Shown: positions 23,404-37,467 of the stretch, one piece after another
Position numbering within the stretch: the first letter of the stretch is position 1
How the letters are laid out: every line of letters starts with the position of its first letter
Origin: Gelatoporia subvermispora B
Lineage: Eukaryota; Basidiomycota; Agaricomycetes; Polyporales; Gelatoporiaceae
NCBI GenBank assembly: GCA_000320605.2
Contig: KB445820.1
Coordinates: 186,001-250,000 of the forward strand
DNA length: 64,000 nucleotides
Direction: 5' to 3'
Position numbers and translations under genes: made by a program
The notes under the pieces: generated by a model
The model's input: only the letters and a program-made list of their open reading frames with translations
Told to the model about the DNA's origin: nothing
The model's database searches: none

Positions 23404-25363
23404 TCAGAACCTGATCGCCCTTTGTTCTATGGCCTTCGCCTTGACTCTGATCTCGGGATCGAACATATTAGGGCTGCCAACTGACATAAGGACGGCAGCC
23501 CCTGGGCTCATTGGCCCGTCGAATGCGTCCTCTACACCGGCCATCTGGTCGATCTCAGTTAGGGCATCCTTCAAGACTTGAAACAGAGCATCTTCGTATG
23601 ACTTCTGCGAGGGCAGGCGCTGTTCGCAACTCGATGAATTCTGTCTCTGGTAAATAGAGCAGACTAAACAAAAAGCTACCTGGATGTACTTGTCACGAGC
23701 CACCTCAAACATTCCAGGATATTGGTGGACCACGATCTCGGCAAGTTTCGTGATCTTGGTTTGATACTGACAACTGGCCTTATGCTGAGCCCAGGACAGT
23801 TTCTGACATCTTTGGCTGCAGTACAACACCTACGGAAAATTCAGGTTCATGTGTGCTACCACCATAGCGGGGACCCACCCGTTTACATGCACCACATTCC
23901 AATAGTCGGCAATTGTCATCCCCGAATCTGGTGCATCCTTCGCGTTCGCAACGCGTAAGTAGGGCGCCCCCTTTGAGCCCTATTTTGGCCTCTCTTTCGA
24001 TGTCCATCGAGTCTCGAGTGTCAACGCCTTTGGCTATATATGCATCTACATGCTCATTCCATGTGTACGACCAAGATGCGAATTTATCCATCGCAAAGGG
24101 AATGTCACGGTGTCTGTCACTTTCGGCAGCCATCGACATGAGTGAATCTGCCGTGTGATGTCAATAACGATACACTCACGACAAATATTCATCTGTCTCT
24201 TTGAGTGCATATACCCAGGCCGGATCGATGGAGCCTTGAACTAAGAGTTTGTCTGTGACGGCATCCCGATGACGCATAATTGATCGTTTGAGCTCGTCGC
24301 ATTCGATGGGAGCTTCAATACGTGTGATATATTTGATGAACCTCGTCAATACTGGAGCTAGAGTGGGACCGACAGGTATCGGTTTGTGTTGAACATATGG
24401 CACCCAGTCGAAGGTAATACGCTGTTTCTCATCCTCCCATTGCTCGTCGAAAAACATTTGTTTCTTGTAGCAGCAAGATTCGTATGTTTTGCCGTGCCCA
24501 CATAGGCAAGCGTATTTCATTGGGTATGGGATTCGAGCAGTGTGGCAATCGGAAAGAAGTTTCCCCGACCAACATGGGCAACACCGGGGAGGTCGTGGAC
24601 CGGGGGGGACGTGGGCACGGACAAGTTCGATAAAGTTTGCTTTCTGCTCGGGATCCTTCAGGGTGTCATAGAGATCGCCGACTGTGTTGTAGGGACTAGC
24701 ATGCGCACCATGCTCCACTAGAAGCTGGATCAATGGCCAATAGCCCGCTTCACACAGATATTTGAGCGGTGTTTGTCCATCGGGACCGCGGGCTTTGACA
24801 TCAACATGCTGTGATAGTAGAAGGCGTATTATATACACCATCCGCCATAATATATCCCTTTGCGGCAGTGGAGCGGATACATCCATCCCGGATGCAGTTC
24901 CCGAGTCCTTCGTGAATATCCTCGACCAAGTTAGACCCAGTTCATCAGCACTCTCATACATCATGCTGAATAATTTGCATGACGTGATGATGGGTGTTTC
25001 TCCAGCAGTGTCAGCTTGGTTGATGTTTATTCCGAGTCGAATGAGTTCGTGCGTGAGTGGAATGTCGGATTTAGCACATGCAAGGTGAATCATGGTCTTC
25101 CCAGCTCCAGGAACGAACTGGAGATATGTATTGACTGCTTTGAACGGGTAGTCTTCATCGACCATATCATCATGATAATTGAGTAGGGAATCTGGGGGGA
25201 TGCGTTCCGACAAAACTGCCAGACGATATGCTTCCTGCGTGGGCTGCCAGATAAAAGAGTCGGGCAAGCCGAACGCTGGCTCTTGGCGAAAGGAAGCGAG
25301 AAGTTCAGTAGGTATGCAAACTGGAACGCGCATCTTGTCTGTACGTTTCTTGATCCTCGACAT
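23404..25363 (-). CDS. Ankyrin / double SEC-C / MYND zinc-finger protein, intact copy 1
   Basis: Multi-domain protein of unknown function. The start at 25363 (MSRIKKRTDKMRVPVCIPTE) opens a 395-codon first exon. Ankyrin-type repeats run from about residue 88 (TMIHLACAKSDIPLTHELIR, GETPIITS) to about 222 (GQTPLKYLCEAGYWPLIQLL). Two SEC-C-like metal-binding motifs follow: CPCWSGKLLSDCH at 262-274 and CLCGHGKTYESCC at 286-298. A helical middle follows. Later exons carry a MYND finger: GALLTRCEREGCTRF, RLLECGACK, then VLYCSQRCQKLSWAQHKASC. The C-terminal exon has helices and GAAVLMSVGSPNMFDPEIR, stop at 23404. MYND fingers bind Pro-rich partners; SEC-C binds zinc. Related copies, mostly broken, lie at 52938-61800. 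Cytosolic or nuclear; no signal peptide. Confidence 0.88.
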
Positions 25364-26473
25364 GGTGTTGGCAAAGGAGAGCAGAAGAAGGTGTAACCTA
25401 GAGTAGGGGGATACTCAGGCCATGTCTTATACTTGGGTATCCGGCTCAAGCCGAAGGTCCCCGCCAGAACCAGAGCCAATGCGCATCGATATGAAATAGA
25501 AGCCGGACCGTGCCTCTTCAGCATGCTATATACACAGGACGGCGTCTCCAGTTTCGGCGCGAGCGGTTTCGGCATTTGCATGACCATGAGGTAGACACAT
25601 GTTAAAACCTAATACACCGTGGAGTGGTGAGAAATGCGGCTGATTCAGAAGTACGTCGCAGAGTATGTTCTTTGCAGGATCCGCGATTGGCACTGCTGAG
25701 TTACCTGAGCGCTGAAAGCTTAACAGCGTACCATTACATCCATTCGAGTGTTCAGCGTACGCAGGTTCAAGTACAGCGTCTTCCCGAAGAAGAGTGCGTA
25801 CGCGAAACATTCCACAGTACTAGTAGGGTCGATAAATCTAGACAACTTACAGGCGGGCCAACGCTTGCCTCTAGCGGCAATGAGATACGGCCCGGTCACC
25901 GGTGTAGAAGTATGTGGTGTCGTCGACAGCATTCGGCATATGTGAGAGCTCAGGGGGCCAGAGCTGCGGTGAACACTGCGTCGCAGTTATCCAAACACAG
26001 CAGCCCATTACGACTAATCGCTGCAACGGAGAGGCAGGCAACTCCTAGCTTCGGGATCACGTAATCATCCTTCGCGGGTCCTTCGATAAATATTTGTTCG
26101 CAGTGGCGAGACTTTCACCATACTCATCCTCGGTCCTATACCGCAGATTGCCCCAAACGAGCAGAATGAGTTAAAGCTGTTCACCTGAAGAACAGAAGAG
26201 GAAAGCGAAAGTGACGCGTGCTGATCGCATAATTCTTGATAGGTATATACATGGACAGTGCGATACATTGAGCATAGCTGGTGTACAGCAGCGGATGGAC
26301 AGCGATATATGAATGGCATGGAGAGGGTTCGTCATGGACCGAAAGACATGAGATATGGATACCGCCACATACAGCAAAACTGTGGACCCTTGAATTGATC
26401 GTGCATGGAATAAGTACTATAAAGTAAAAGGAGAACCACAACAAACGGACGAAAACTTCTTACTCATTACTCA
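25364..26473. other. Intergenic, no convincing gene
   Basis: About 1.1 kb between the MYND gene 5' end and the SUN gene 3' end. Short open frames on both strands (longest about 146 codons at 25624-26064) have no recognisable motif and no convincing splice joins. A short tract near 25432-25455 resembles one near 58050-58072, upstream of the second intact MYND gene. Confidence 0.45.
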
Positions 26474-29443
26474 TTATTGGTCGAATTCCGGTGTAGGGAA
26501 GGAAGGGGCGCCCTCTATGTGTTCCCCATGCACACGCATGCGGTACAAACACGTGTACTCCTTGCCCCAGTTGCTCTTCACCATGAGGACGACGACGCCG
26601 AAGTCGATTCCGAGCTCCTGTACCTCGGGACGGACAGGGAATGTCTGGATGTGCCGCGGCGCGTGGATGTCGTACGTGAAGTTCGCGACGCGGACGTACT
26701 CCGCGTTCCTAGGCAACGTGACGGGGTACGGCTCCAGCTCCTCGCCCATCTCCTGGCGTGCCTCGCGCCACGCCCTCACCACCCCGAGGTTCTCCGCGCC
26801 TTCGACCAGGGCCCAGAGTTCCATCTCGCGAGGCGCGGAGCGCATGTCCGACGCAACTTCCTTCGGCACGTGATCGATCGTGACTGCATCGATGCGCACC
26901 GGCGCCGCCAGGCTCACCGCGAGCTGCCCACGCGTGCCCACAAATGGCCAGCAGTGCCCATTGTGCGTGTCGGGGTGCAGCGCTGTGACTGGTGGACGAC
27001 CCATCGCGTATCCCTTGCCCGTGAACACGCCCGTGAGCTGCCCAACGAGCGACTCGGGGCGCACCTCGAGCGTCTCGCTCGTCAGGCTCGGGATCACGAG
27101 CGCGCCCGCTGAGTTGAGTGCCCAGTCTGGCCGTGCGAGGTCGTCCTTGTACACGCGCCACACCGCGTCGTCGACCATCTGGGACACAAGCGAGTTGACT
27201 TCGATGCTGTCCGCGGACTTGAGCGTGATGACCGATCCCACGCCCGTCGCGCCAGAAGCCAGCTTCTGTAGCCACGACGCACCGCTGCCCGCGTTCTTGC
27301 CCAGTTCGATTGCCTCCTTCACGCCGCTCTCCACACTGCCAACGCGTTCCTCGAGTGCACGCAGCTTCGCACGGGCTTCCTCGTCGTTGGTCGGCGCTGG
27401 GGTGCTTGGGGTTTCCCGCTGCTTCTGTTCCTGTGCCTGGACCTGTGCACGGAGCGATGTAACTTCCTGGCTGATCGCTCTCAGCCCGTCCATTGACGAT
27501 GCTCGGAGCGAGCTCTCAACATCGACATTCCGCCTGCTCTCCTTTTCTATTCGCGACTCCAATGAGCCAAGTCGGCCAGCGAGCTCGGCATGATTCCGCA
27601 CGTCGCCTTCGTGCCATACACGGGAGCGTTCAGTGTCCAGAGAGAGTCCGGCGACGACGTTCTCGATACGTTGCAGCCGTGCCGAAAGCGCGGTCAAGTC
27701 TGACGCAGGGATGTCTGGAGCTTCGAATGGTTTGCTCTGACGAGTCGGAGAAGGCAGGGAAGGGAGATCGAGCCAGCCACGCTGGAGCGCGTAGCATGCA
27801 GCGTAGATAATGAGTGCAATTGATATGTACTTGGCCAGAGGGACTGGGTCAATTCTAGATACTGCGCGTGCCGGCTTGTGGATGATAAGATCGAACGAGA
27901 ATCCGAGGATCCTGCCTATAAACCTTGTGATGACTGCGATTCCACTTAGCACGAGCTGTAGTAGCGTCCAAGCAAGCCTGAATAATCGGTTGACTCCCCG
28001 GCCGAGAGCCGCGCCAATGGAGAAGGAAGGTCGTGTTGGCTGCAAATGTGTGTCGCCTGCGAGTGGCGGTTCGTCTTCCTCTTCCTCTGATATCGGCCCT
28101 AGCTGTTGCTCGACCATCATTGTATCCTCTCCGCGAGTGTAGTCTGGAGGGAGGGAACCTCGTGCCGAACCTCGCGCTAGAGACGCTCCCCGAAGTATGG
28201 ACGCTTCCCGGATGGAATGCTAACCACAAGTCTGAGGTTCGGAAATACACAACTGAGTCGGTGATCCATACCTGCTCGCCCACGTTCTCCTCGCTACTGC
28301 TCTCCCCTTCCTGGTCCTCGTCCTGATCTCCATTCGCCTGCCCCGATTTCCTCTTCCTCTTCCTCCGCTTGTCTTGTCCTACAACAGGCAGCGAAGTGAG
28401 CGGTGGGCCGCCGACTCCCGCGCCCTTCTTGGTCTTCTTCCTGCGCGTGCGCTTATCGTCGCCGGATATGTACTCGTCAGACTCGTCTACATCCGACATT
28501 GACGGGCGATACGCCCTGTTGTCCTCCGAGATCTTACCACGCTTGTGCGTGCCGTTTGTGCGGCGGGCGGATTTCGATGCCTCCTGGTACTCTCGCTCCT
28601 CTGTGGAGTACTCATAGCTTGAGTGTTCGTGCATGTGGTGGCTGCCGTTGGACCGGTCTTGTGGCCCCTCTGGCTCCTGCGACCGTTGGCGTAGCAGGAA
28701 CTCGACGGGTGGTAGGCGTTTCGCTGCGTCCAATATTGTAGTGAAGGGGCTCTTTCCGCGGCTGAACGAATCAGGCTCAGGTTCCTCGCCCTCGGAGTCA
28801 GGGACACGTTGTGTGGACTGGGTTTTGGAGACGGGGCGTGGGGCACGGGCGGCGTTTCGGGACGGGGGCGGGGCAAGGCGGCGGTTAATGGTGGACTGCG
28901 TCTCCTTCTCATACTCGACAGAGGAGCTGCGGGGTACATTCACCTTGCGCACGCCGGAGGTCCAGGAGTCATTTGGGTTCGTCGGCGGGGGCATGCTGTC
29001 GTCTGCGGTGGTTGCCGCCTGGTAGAACGCACTAGCAATTTGCACCGAGGTGTCTTTGACGGCCCACTTCTCGGGGTGCGGCGACGCGGCCGCGTGCGTG
29101 CTCGGGCGCGCTTGCTGCTGGGCCTGCTCGCGCTGCTTGAGCCGGGCGAAGCGGACGAGGGCGGGCTCGTCAGAGGGGTCTTCGTGCAGAGGCTCGCGTT
29201 CGCCGGACCTGTCTAGCCTGGGAGGGGAACGCGTGCTCAGAGACGGCGCGCTGGGGTGCAGTCAGTGTAGCTCTCATTTCAGATGCACGACGCTCCGAGG
29301 ACGCACCCGTAGGCGAACGAAGTAGGTGCCGCGCGGCGCGGGGGCGAGTTTGCACGACGGTTGAGATTCGGGTTGGGCTTGTTGTGGAAGGTGTGATGAT
29401 CTAGTCGTCTTCCTTGACCGAGTGGTGTGCTCGCGAAGGACAT
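26474..29443 (-). CDS. SUN-domain inner nuclear membrane protein (Sad1-like)
   Basis: SUN proteins span the inner nuclear membrane and bind KASH partners to link nucleus, spindle pole body and telomeres to the cytoskeleton. The start at 29443 (MSFASTPLGQGRRLDHHTFH) is joined by an intron (GTGCGT...CCCAG) to APSLSTRSPPRLDRSGERE. The nucleoplasmic N-terminal half is disordered, with basic clusters (RTRRKKTKKG, DKRRKRKRKSG). Hydrophobic segments follow (FRLAWTLLQLVLSGIAVITR and LAKYISIALIIYAACYAL), then a coiled-coil region (LQRIENVVAGLS, LRALEERVGSVESGVKEAIE), then the SUN domain: LTGVFTGKGYAMGRPPVTAL, GHCWPFVGTRGQLAVSLAAP, AVTIDHVPKEVASDMRSAPR and VMVLMV-like VVVLMVKSNWGKEYTCLYRM. The stop is at 26474. 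Three exons. Confidence 0.93.
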
Positions 29444-29903
29444 GTAAATTCACGATTGTGGACGCGGTTCGGTCGCCACGCGGAGAGGTATCTCGAGCGA
29501 CAGCTCGGGCAGTAGCAGATTATAGGGTATCAAGAATAACTTCAACGTGGGTCCAACGATGTTGTCGGGAGATTTGGGATTGCCTGAACGAGAGCGCGGG
29601 TGTGCAGAACGCGTGAACTTGAGATTGCAGAGATCGCGAGGTGTGTCGAGCGCAACAACGCCTCCTGCGCGCGCGCATCTGTGTACGCTTATTTGGCTGC
29701 CGCCACTCCGCCTTTTGCTCGGCACTTTCGTCTACAATAGCACGTCTCTGGCTAAGGCCAGCGCACTCAAAGGCTATTACTCTCGTCTCCAGATACACTT
29801 TATACCCAATTTGCATTCTCAGTACAATGCCAGGCTCATAGCAGTCCTGGCTCCCACTTCTGCGCACTGGGCGCCAACCTACAAATAGCTCATAAACCTA
29901 AAA
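29444..29903. other. Intergenic, no gene seen
   Basis: About 460 bp: promoter side of the SUN gene and 3' flank of the peptidase gene. No motif, repeat or RNA gene recognised. Confidence 0.6.
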
Positions 29904-31772
<1,869 letters not shown>

Positions 31773-32612
31773 CTTTGTATGTGGTGTTGCTTTGAAGTGT
31801 CGTTTATATCCTACACGAGGAATTGCGTTGAATTGTCGAAAAGCCGAGTGTGTATGGTAGGATGGATATGAGCTGCACTGTGCGCGAAGGGCTCTCGCAA
31901 ACGCTCGTCTCACGATCATCATGAATTTGATCACGGAGCGAACTGCCTTTTCGGGAGAAGAGGTCCTTTGAACGACCTCAACGATGGCAAACCAATCCCT
32001 GCCTACACGCATACATCCTGGCGACAATGTTCTGAAATATCTGAATCCAACACGTCTACTTTGCATGATCCTGGGTCGTGGCTACCCTCTGCTGCCATCT
32101 AATTCTGCGAGCCACGATAACCGCCGGAATGCAGGGTAGCTTACAGTTGATGAAACCCGCTACCGCCTGCGCTCAGGAACTTCGGCCTCACTCATAAGGT
32201 CTCAAAAACGACAAATGTATGTTTGGCAGATGTCCAAGTCTCCGTCAATACACAAATGCAATCGCTCGTGACCTACGTCTCTCAGGTCTGAGCAGTGCCT
32301 CGACGTCACCTTTAGACTTGGGAGAGCCCCCACGGTAATGGCTGAGGCTGGACGTTTGGGTTCCGCAGTCAGGGTCCTTATAACTCTACCCTCTCGCACA
32401 AGAAGCCCATCGCGCCACTACTAGGCTGTGTAAGACGTGGCCGCTGGGAGAGTAACCTGCAATGTAGTAGCCAAGGCAACTCGGGACAGCTGTCACCATG
32501 CAATCTATCAAGCTTTGCTCTTCTCTACCGTCCTTCAGCTAAAAATGTAGTCCGCTAGTAGAGGATGCAAAGGCCCAATCTAGCCTCCTGGACGACTGAG
32601 ACAACCGAGACG
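31773..32612. other. Intergenic; upstream open frame of the peptidase
   Basis: About 840 bp. The minus-strand frame leading into the peptidase remains open to 32066 and could be promoter or an alternative 5' extension. The rest has no recognisable content. Confidence 0.5.
31803..31808 (-). promoter_or_regulatory. TATA box of the proline iminopeptidase gene
   Basis: TATAAA on the minus strand inside GATATAAACG, 31 bp before the ATG at 31772; it supports that ATG with a very short leader. Confidence 0.45.
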
Positions 32613-32838
32613 ATGTCAGACGGCCAAGCGAACTTCAACCCCGCCCACCGCGGAGATGGGTATCGGGCCGGAGCGCCGCCCACGATCGAAAACCCGGAGT
32701 TTCCATTTCGAGGTAAGCGGCACCGCCGCCATCACGTGCTGATCTCTTCCCATCAAAACGCGCACACCGCGTTCGCGTCTGACAGATCCATCCGTCGACG
32801 ATAGTCCACTTGACATGCTTCGCTCGATGGTGCGATAG
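32613..32838 (+). CDS. Tiny two-exon gene, 50-residue protein
   Basis: Candidate small gene. Exon 1 (32613-32712) reads MSDGQANFNPAHRGDGYRAG and on to ENPEFPFR; a 73 bp intron (GTAAGC...GACAG) joins in phase to exon 2 (32786-32838), which reads DPSVDDSPLDMLRSMVR and then a stop. Total 50 codons. Canonical donor and acceptor, conserved-looking Pro/Asp composition and exact frame preservation argue for a real gene, but I do not recognise the protein. The frame is open to an earlier ATG at 32565. No signal peptide or membrane segment. Confidence 0.5.
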
Positions 32839-33166
32839 TTCGCAGTACGGAGGAATAGGCTAGCTGGCTAAGCTTCGAACCAGCGGTTTGAGCCACGGTG
32901 CAAAGTTCAATGTATCAGGGCTATTCTGCGATGATGGTAGGGTAACGGGTTGCATCCCGCCCCCAGCGCCCAGTGCCGACTCGACAAAGTAGCCGTTGAC
33001 AGGAGTGGTTTAGCGTCCGTGAAAATCGTGCCTAGCGGTTCTCAGGCGCCCACTGTCGACTGACAAACCCCCAGTTCTTCGTCACGAACCTTGTCTCTTG
33101 ACCCACGACACTCTCCCTCTGACCGTCAGCAAGCCCTTTCTTCCCCAGGTCAACTGGTACTCCGAG
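32839..33166. other. Intergenic with a short direct repeat
   Basis: About 330 bp. Two near-identical tracts of about 22 bp (from 32966 and from 33046, 80 bp apart, both starting GCGCCCA and ending GACAAA) lie upstream of the membrane-protein gene. Nothing else seen. Confidence 0.45.
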
Positions 33167-34726
33167 ATGCAGAGATTGCAGGGCTCCTCCGCGCTACTCC
33201 TTGGTGCGCTCACTCTGATTGCACACGTCTCGAAGACTCGTGCACAGACCACGAATGCGACATGTCTCGACGGATTCTCATGGGTGTGTCCTCGCGACAT
33301 CGCTTCCGTCTATCCCTCCGACTGAGTATGGCGCTCAGATGTTCAATGAACGCAACCAAAGTCCATGCCAGGTCTCCGCATACTTGATTGCGCCTTGTCT
33401 GGACGACCCATCTGGTGCGTCTGCATGCCTACACGATTCAGTGCACGTCTTAGAAATTGCTTTTGGTAGACGCGTTCGTGGACTCACTCCCGCCTGGTTT
33501 CCACTATGTAACACCCCAGGGGGCCTCTGTGAATCCTTGTGATTGTAATACCGTTATCTATTCTACTATGCAAGCTTGTGCTGCCTGCCAAAGCCGTCCA
33601 GTCCAACCGTAAGTCATATGAGGATGTCCCCCAGGTCTGCAATTCATCTTTTCAAATAGCTGGAGTACTTGGGAGACAAACTGTACGGGCCCAGGTATCC
33701 AAGAGTAAGTCTATCGGCTTTGTAGACGGCGTGTAACAAGACTGACTGGAGACACAGGTATCCCGAGCAGTTCTCTTCTGGTACATCGGTCCCGGCATGG
33801 GCGTACCTGGATGTTGTGGTGAGTCTTGGCGCGACACTGCTAAATGATCTTTATCTCACATCGCACCAGGAAGAGGACAGTTTTGACGTCAACACGGCGC
33901 AGCAAGTTGCATCGGAAGGTAAGTCGCAGCTCTTAGCGTGTTGTACCATGTCTCACGAGAGAATTCTAGGCATCCCCGACGCGACGAGCGGGAACCTGAC
34001 AGGCATCTCATCGACTGGCTTACCATCCTCCACCACCAACCCCTTCAGCTCCAACTCGGGTTCGCAAACCACCAACCCGCTCTTCCCCCAAACCTCTGGC
34101 TCGCAAACCACCGGCGACCTCACTCCGACCAATCCCGCCGACAACGGCAACCCGAACTCGAACTCCGACAACAACGGCCTCTCAAGCAGCTCCAAAAAGT
34201 CCTCAAACACGGGCGCGATCGTCGGCGGTGTCGTGGGCGGCGTCGTAGGCGCGGCGCTGCTGGGCCTCGGCGCGTTCCTCCTCGTGCGCCACAACCGCAC
34301 GCGCAGCGCGAACCGCCCCGCGCGCGGGGGCCCGATGGATCTCGACGCCGCTCCTGCTGCGGCCACAGCGTACGGCGCACTGCACACACCGCCCGAGATG
34401 CACCAGCCGTACTCGCCCGGCTCGCCCAGCGCTGCTGTTGAGACGACGCCAATGATGCGCGAGGCGTACGTGCCGAGCGAGGGCATCACCCCCTCGATGC
34501 CGAAGATCTACGTAAGTCGTGCTCGCGAGAATCGACTTTATAAAGCGATGCTGATGACGGGCGGTATGCACAGGATCCCGATGACCCGTCCACGTTCCCC
34601 TCTGCGGGCCCTGGCATGTCGTACGCGGCAAATCCGACGGTGTACTCCGGTGCGAGCGCGAACACGGGCTACCACCCTGGTGGATCGTATGGCCCGAGCA
34701 ACTACAGCGGCGCGCCCGAGTTGTAA
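33167..34726 (+). CDS. Secreted-side cysteine-rich, single-pass membrane protein
   Basis: Type I membrane protein of unknown function. The start at 33167 gives a signal peptide MQRLQGSSALLLGALTLIAH ending near Ala-Gln. The ectodomain has spaced cysteines over several small exons: NATCLDGFSW, MFNERNQSPCQVSAYLIAPC, then HYVTPQGASVNPCDCNTVIY and TMQACAACQSRPVQP. A Ser/Thr/Asn-rich linker follows with repeated GSQTT and NPADNGNPNSNS text, likely O-glycosylated. Then comes one transmembrane helix (AIVGGVVGGVVGAALLGLGA) with basic stop-transfer residues, and a cytosolic tail rich in Pro, Tyr, Gly and Ser ending GPSNYSGAPEL; stop at 34724-34726. The layout resembles fungal wall-sensor or mucin-like proteins but carries no WSC motif I can recognise. 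About six introns. Confidence 0.8.
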
Positions 34727-35015
34727 GATCGATGTCAGTCTACTCCTTCCGATTAACCACGAACTATCTTAGTCGTGATTTCACTCGCGTCCATCCCGGG
34801 GTATGGTGTAAAATAGAGCGGGTCCTCGTTCATGTGCTGTTAATATATCTAATGTCTCTGCGCCGGCCGGATTCGCGACGCGCACCTCGAGATGCATCGA
34901 TACGAGGAAAATACGAGGGAAGAATGCGTAGGTTGTGTACCGTTGTTACAAATATAACCCAAGACCCAGGCCTACATACGCTACATCTGAAGCAGTATTC
35001 AGTCATTATATGGAA

Positions 35016-37322
35016 TCATCGTCTATTTGAGAAGCCTCCTAGCACCGAACCCACTCTACCCAATGTTGACGTTGATCGTGGTGGCACCGGGTCGCCCGCT
35101 TTCACCGGAGAGAGGTCTATCGGTATGTTGAGCCCTCCGTCGGCCTAAAAAAAGAGCGCATATTGTAAGAACTAAAACGATCGATCACAAGTGCGATGAA
35201 GAATACATACCGCACCCATCTGATCCCATGTAAATGACGCTTGTTGATGTGTCGGGAACAGATTAATCTTCCGTTTCTTTTTCTTTTGAGGTATATCCTC
35301 CTCGTCCTCCTCTGCGGTGTGTTCGGCGGCTCGAGATCCACGACTTGCAGGTTTCGCTTTAGATCCTCTCGAAGGCGGTGCACTTCCTGCGGATGCCTTG
35401 CCGCGCGCCTTAGGGGCCGGTCTCTCTTCCTCTTCCTCTTCCTCAGCAGCCACTTTCTTAGATCGTTTCCGCGACGGCAGCACCTCCTCGACCTCGTCAT
35501 CGATCACATCAGCCTTGCGCTTCCCCTTCCTATCTTTTGGTGGCGGCTCGACAATCTCCACCTCCCCGTCACTCTCCACAGGCTTCGCCTTCTTCGGTCT
35601 CCCTCTGCGCTTTGGGGCGTCTTCTTCAGCCCGCGCGTCGCTCGTGGTCGCAGGCTGCTTCCTCGCGCCCCGGCTACTACTGGCCTGCCCAACATGATCG
35701 TCCGCGCCGTCTTCGTCATTGCTTTTCTTTGCCTTGCCTGTGGGCCTCGGTTTAGGCCTCGATTTCGTCTGCTTCGGCTCCTGGACCTCATCCGACTCAC
35801 TCGCCGGCTCTGCAGACTTGTGTCGGCCGTTTGTAGCACGTTTCGCGGAATTAGAATGTCGTGGAGTGACTGTAACCTCCACCTCGATTTCCGACGAAGC
35901 CCCGCCGCTGCCGCTCGTGACGGGGGCAGAGGGCTTTGTCTGCCACAAATTCGTAAACCAACAATTTCAGATGTATTAGATAGACTCACTTTGGCACGCT
36001 TCGTGCTGGTCTCAGCACGAGCCTTGCCGTTCACCCGAGGTGCCTCTGCGGGCGCGTCCTCAGAACGCTGCCGGCCGTCCGGTTGCTGGACATTCGTTCG
36101 CAAAGCAGCCAATTGCTGCCTTGTATGCTCGAGTGCGTGCTCTAACCTTTCCTCTGATGCTTCTGATTCTTTGAGTGCTTTCTTATAAATCCCAGTCGCT
36201 TGAGCATTATCAAATGAGAATACCTTCTAAATAGGCCACTCACGGTATATTCTTCGAGAGACGATCTATATCTTTCCAGCTTGTTCTTCGCTTTCTGATA
36301 GTTGGTCTCCGTCGCCTCTGCTTCGGCCTCTACCTGTGCCACGCGTGCCTCGGCCTCCTTCACGCGTGCCTCAAGCTCCTTGGCACGGACCTCGAGTTCG
36401 ATGCGGGAGCGGCGAAGTGTGTCCATCTCGGCACCTTCACGGCTTTCCAGGTTTCGCCACTTCTCGACCTGCCTGCGCAGGTCGGCGTTGATGCGTTCTG
36501 TTTCCGCATGTTTGGCTTCCAGCGCAGCATGAGTGTCCTTGAGCCCATCGAGGTGCAGAGTCGTGCGCTCGAGCTTGGTTGTAGTACTGGAGCATGTGGC
36601 AGCTAGGGTCGTGTGCTCGGCACGCAGGCGGGCGAGCACGTCCTGTAGCGTACCGGGGTACGAGATGGAGTGCGATGTCATGGCTTTGACTTTGCGTAGG
36701 TAGAATGGACGCGCAGAGAGGAGACACGCACCTCGTTCTCGGTCTTCGCTTTCAGGGCAGCGGAGAGCTGCGTCGCGAGCTTCTTGCACTTGGTCTCCAG
36801 TGCGTCGACCTTGTCTTGAAGATCACCAAATAGTACGCTCTCTTCCCGAGCTGTCTGCTGGACAGCCTCCAGCTCCCATTCCAAATCCTCGACGCGCTCT
36901 TCCAGCTCGGTTTCCCGCCTCTGGAATGTGACCAACCGATAATCACGCTGAAGACGCGCCAGGCGTTCCGCCCGCAGGGCCTCTCTTCCCTGAAGCGTAG
37001 CAATACGTTCGCCGTCAAGAGCATGCGCGGTGCGCAGGTGGGCGATCCGGTGTGCAGCCTGAAGCATGTCGCAGCCGTCGCGCCATTCTGCTCTCTCGTC
37101 CTGCCACCGCTTTTGCATGTGTTCAATTGCTTGCTTAGAACGTGTCTGTTCATCAGTTATAAGCGTCCGCAGTTTCTCGATAGTGTGTTCCAGAGTGCGG
37201 TTCTTTGCAACAAGATCTTCAATTTGAGATTGTTGGCTTGAGATCATAGATTCAAAAGGCGCCGAGGAAGGGGTTGTTCGAAGGGGCGTAGGCCCTCTGA
37301 TGCTGGTGCCAAGACGAGACAT
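35016..37322 (-). CDS. Coiled-coil protein with an AT-hook and disordered basic tail
   Basis: Not recognised. The start at 37322 (MSRLGTSIRGPTPLRTTPSS) leads into about 350 residues of heptad-like coiled coil over two exons (SQIEDLVAKNRTLEHTIEKL, ELEERVEDLEWELEAVQQTA, then KHAETERINADLRRQVEKWR and KELEARVKEAEARVAQVEAE). The C-terminal half is disordered and charged, with an AT-hook-like core KRRGRPKKAK, acidic-basic runs and KKKKRKINLFPTHQQASFTW. The last exon gives ADGGLNIPIDLSPVKAGDPV and ends GGFSNRR, stop at 35016. The combination of long coiled coil, DNA-binding hook and S/T-P motifs suggests a chromosome or spindle-associated protein (inference). Divergent from the gene at 37533 across a 210 bp promoter with a perfect inverted repeat. 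Confidence 0.78.
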
Positions 37323-37467
37323 GGTATATTACGGGTCGCAAGAGTGTACAGGATGTTGAATAGGTATCGCAGGTATCCAGAAAGACGGCCAGAGACTCAG
37401 AGCATCGTCAAGTCGAGCTGGATGGAGGCGGAGGGCAAGGCGTGGCGAACACCAGAGTCGCGCGCGC

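Noticed and set aside
26477..27112. Plus-strand frames over the SUN domain
   Set aside because: The minus-strand frame encodes a clear SUN domain; the others are shadows.
32855..32900. GGTTCGAA-like B-box on the minus strand, possible tRNA
   Set aside because: No matching A-box, acceptor stem or anticodon arm could be folded around it.
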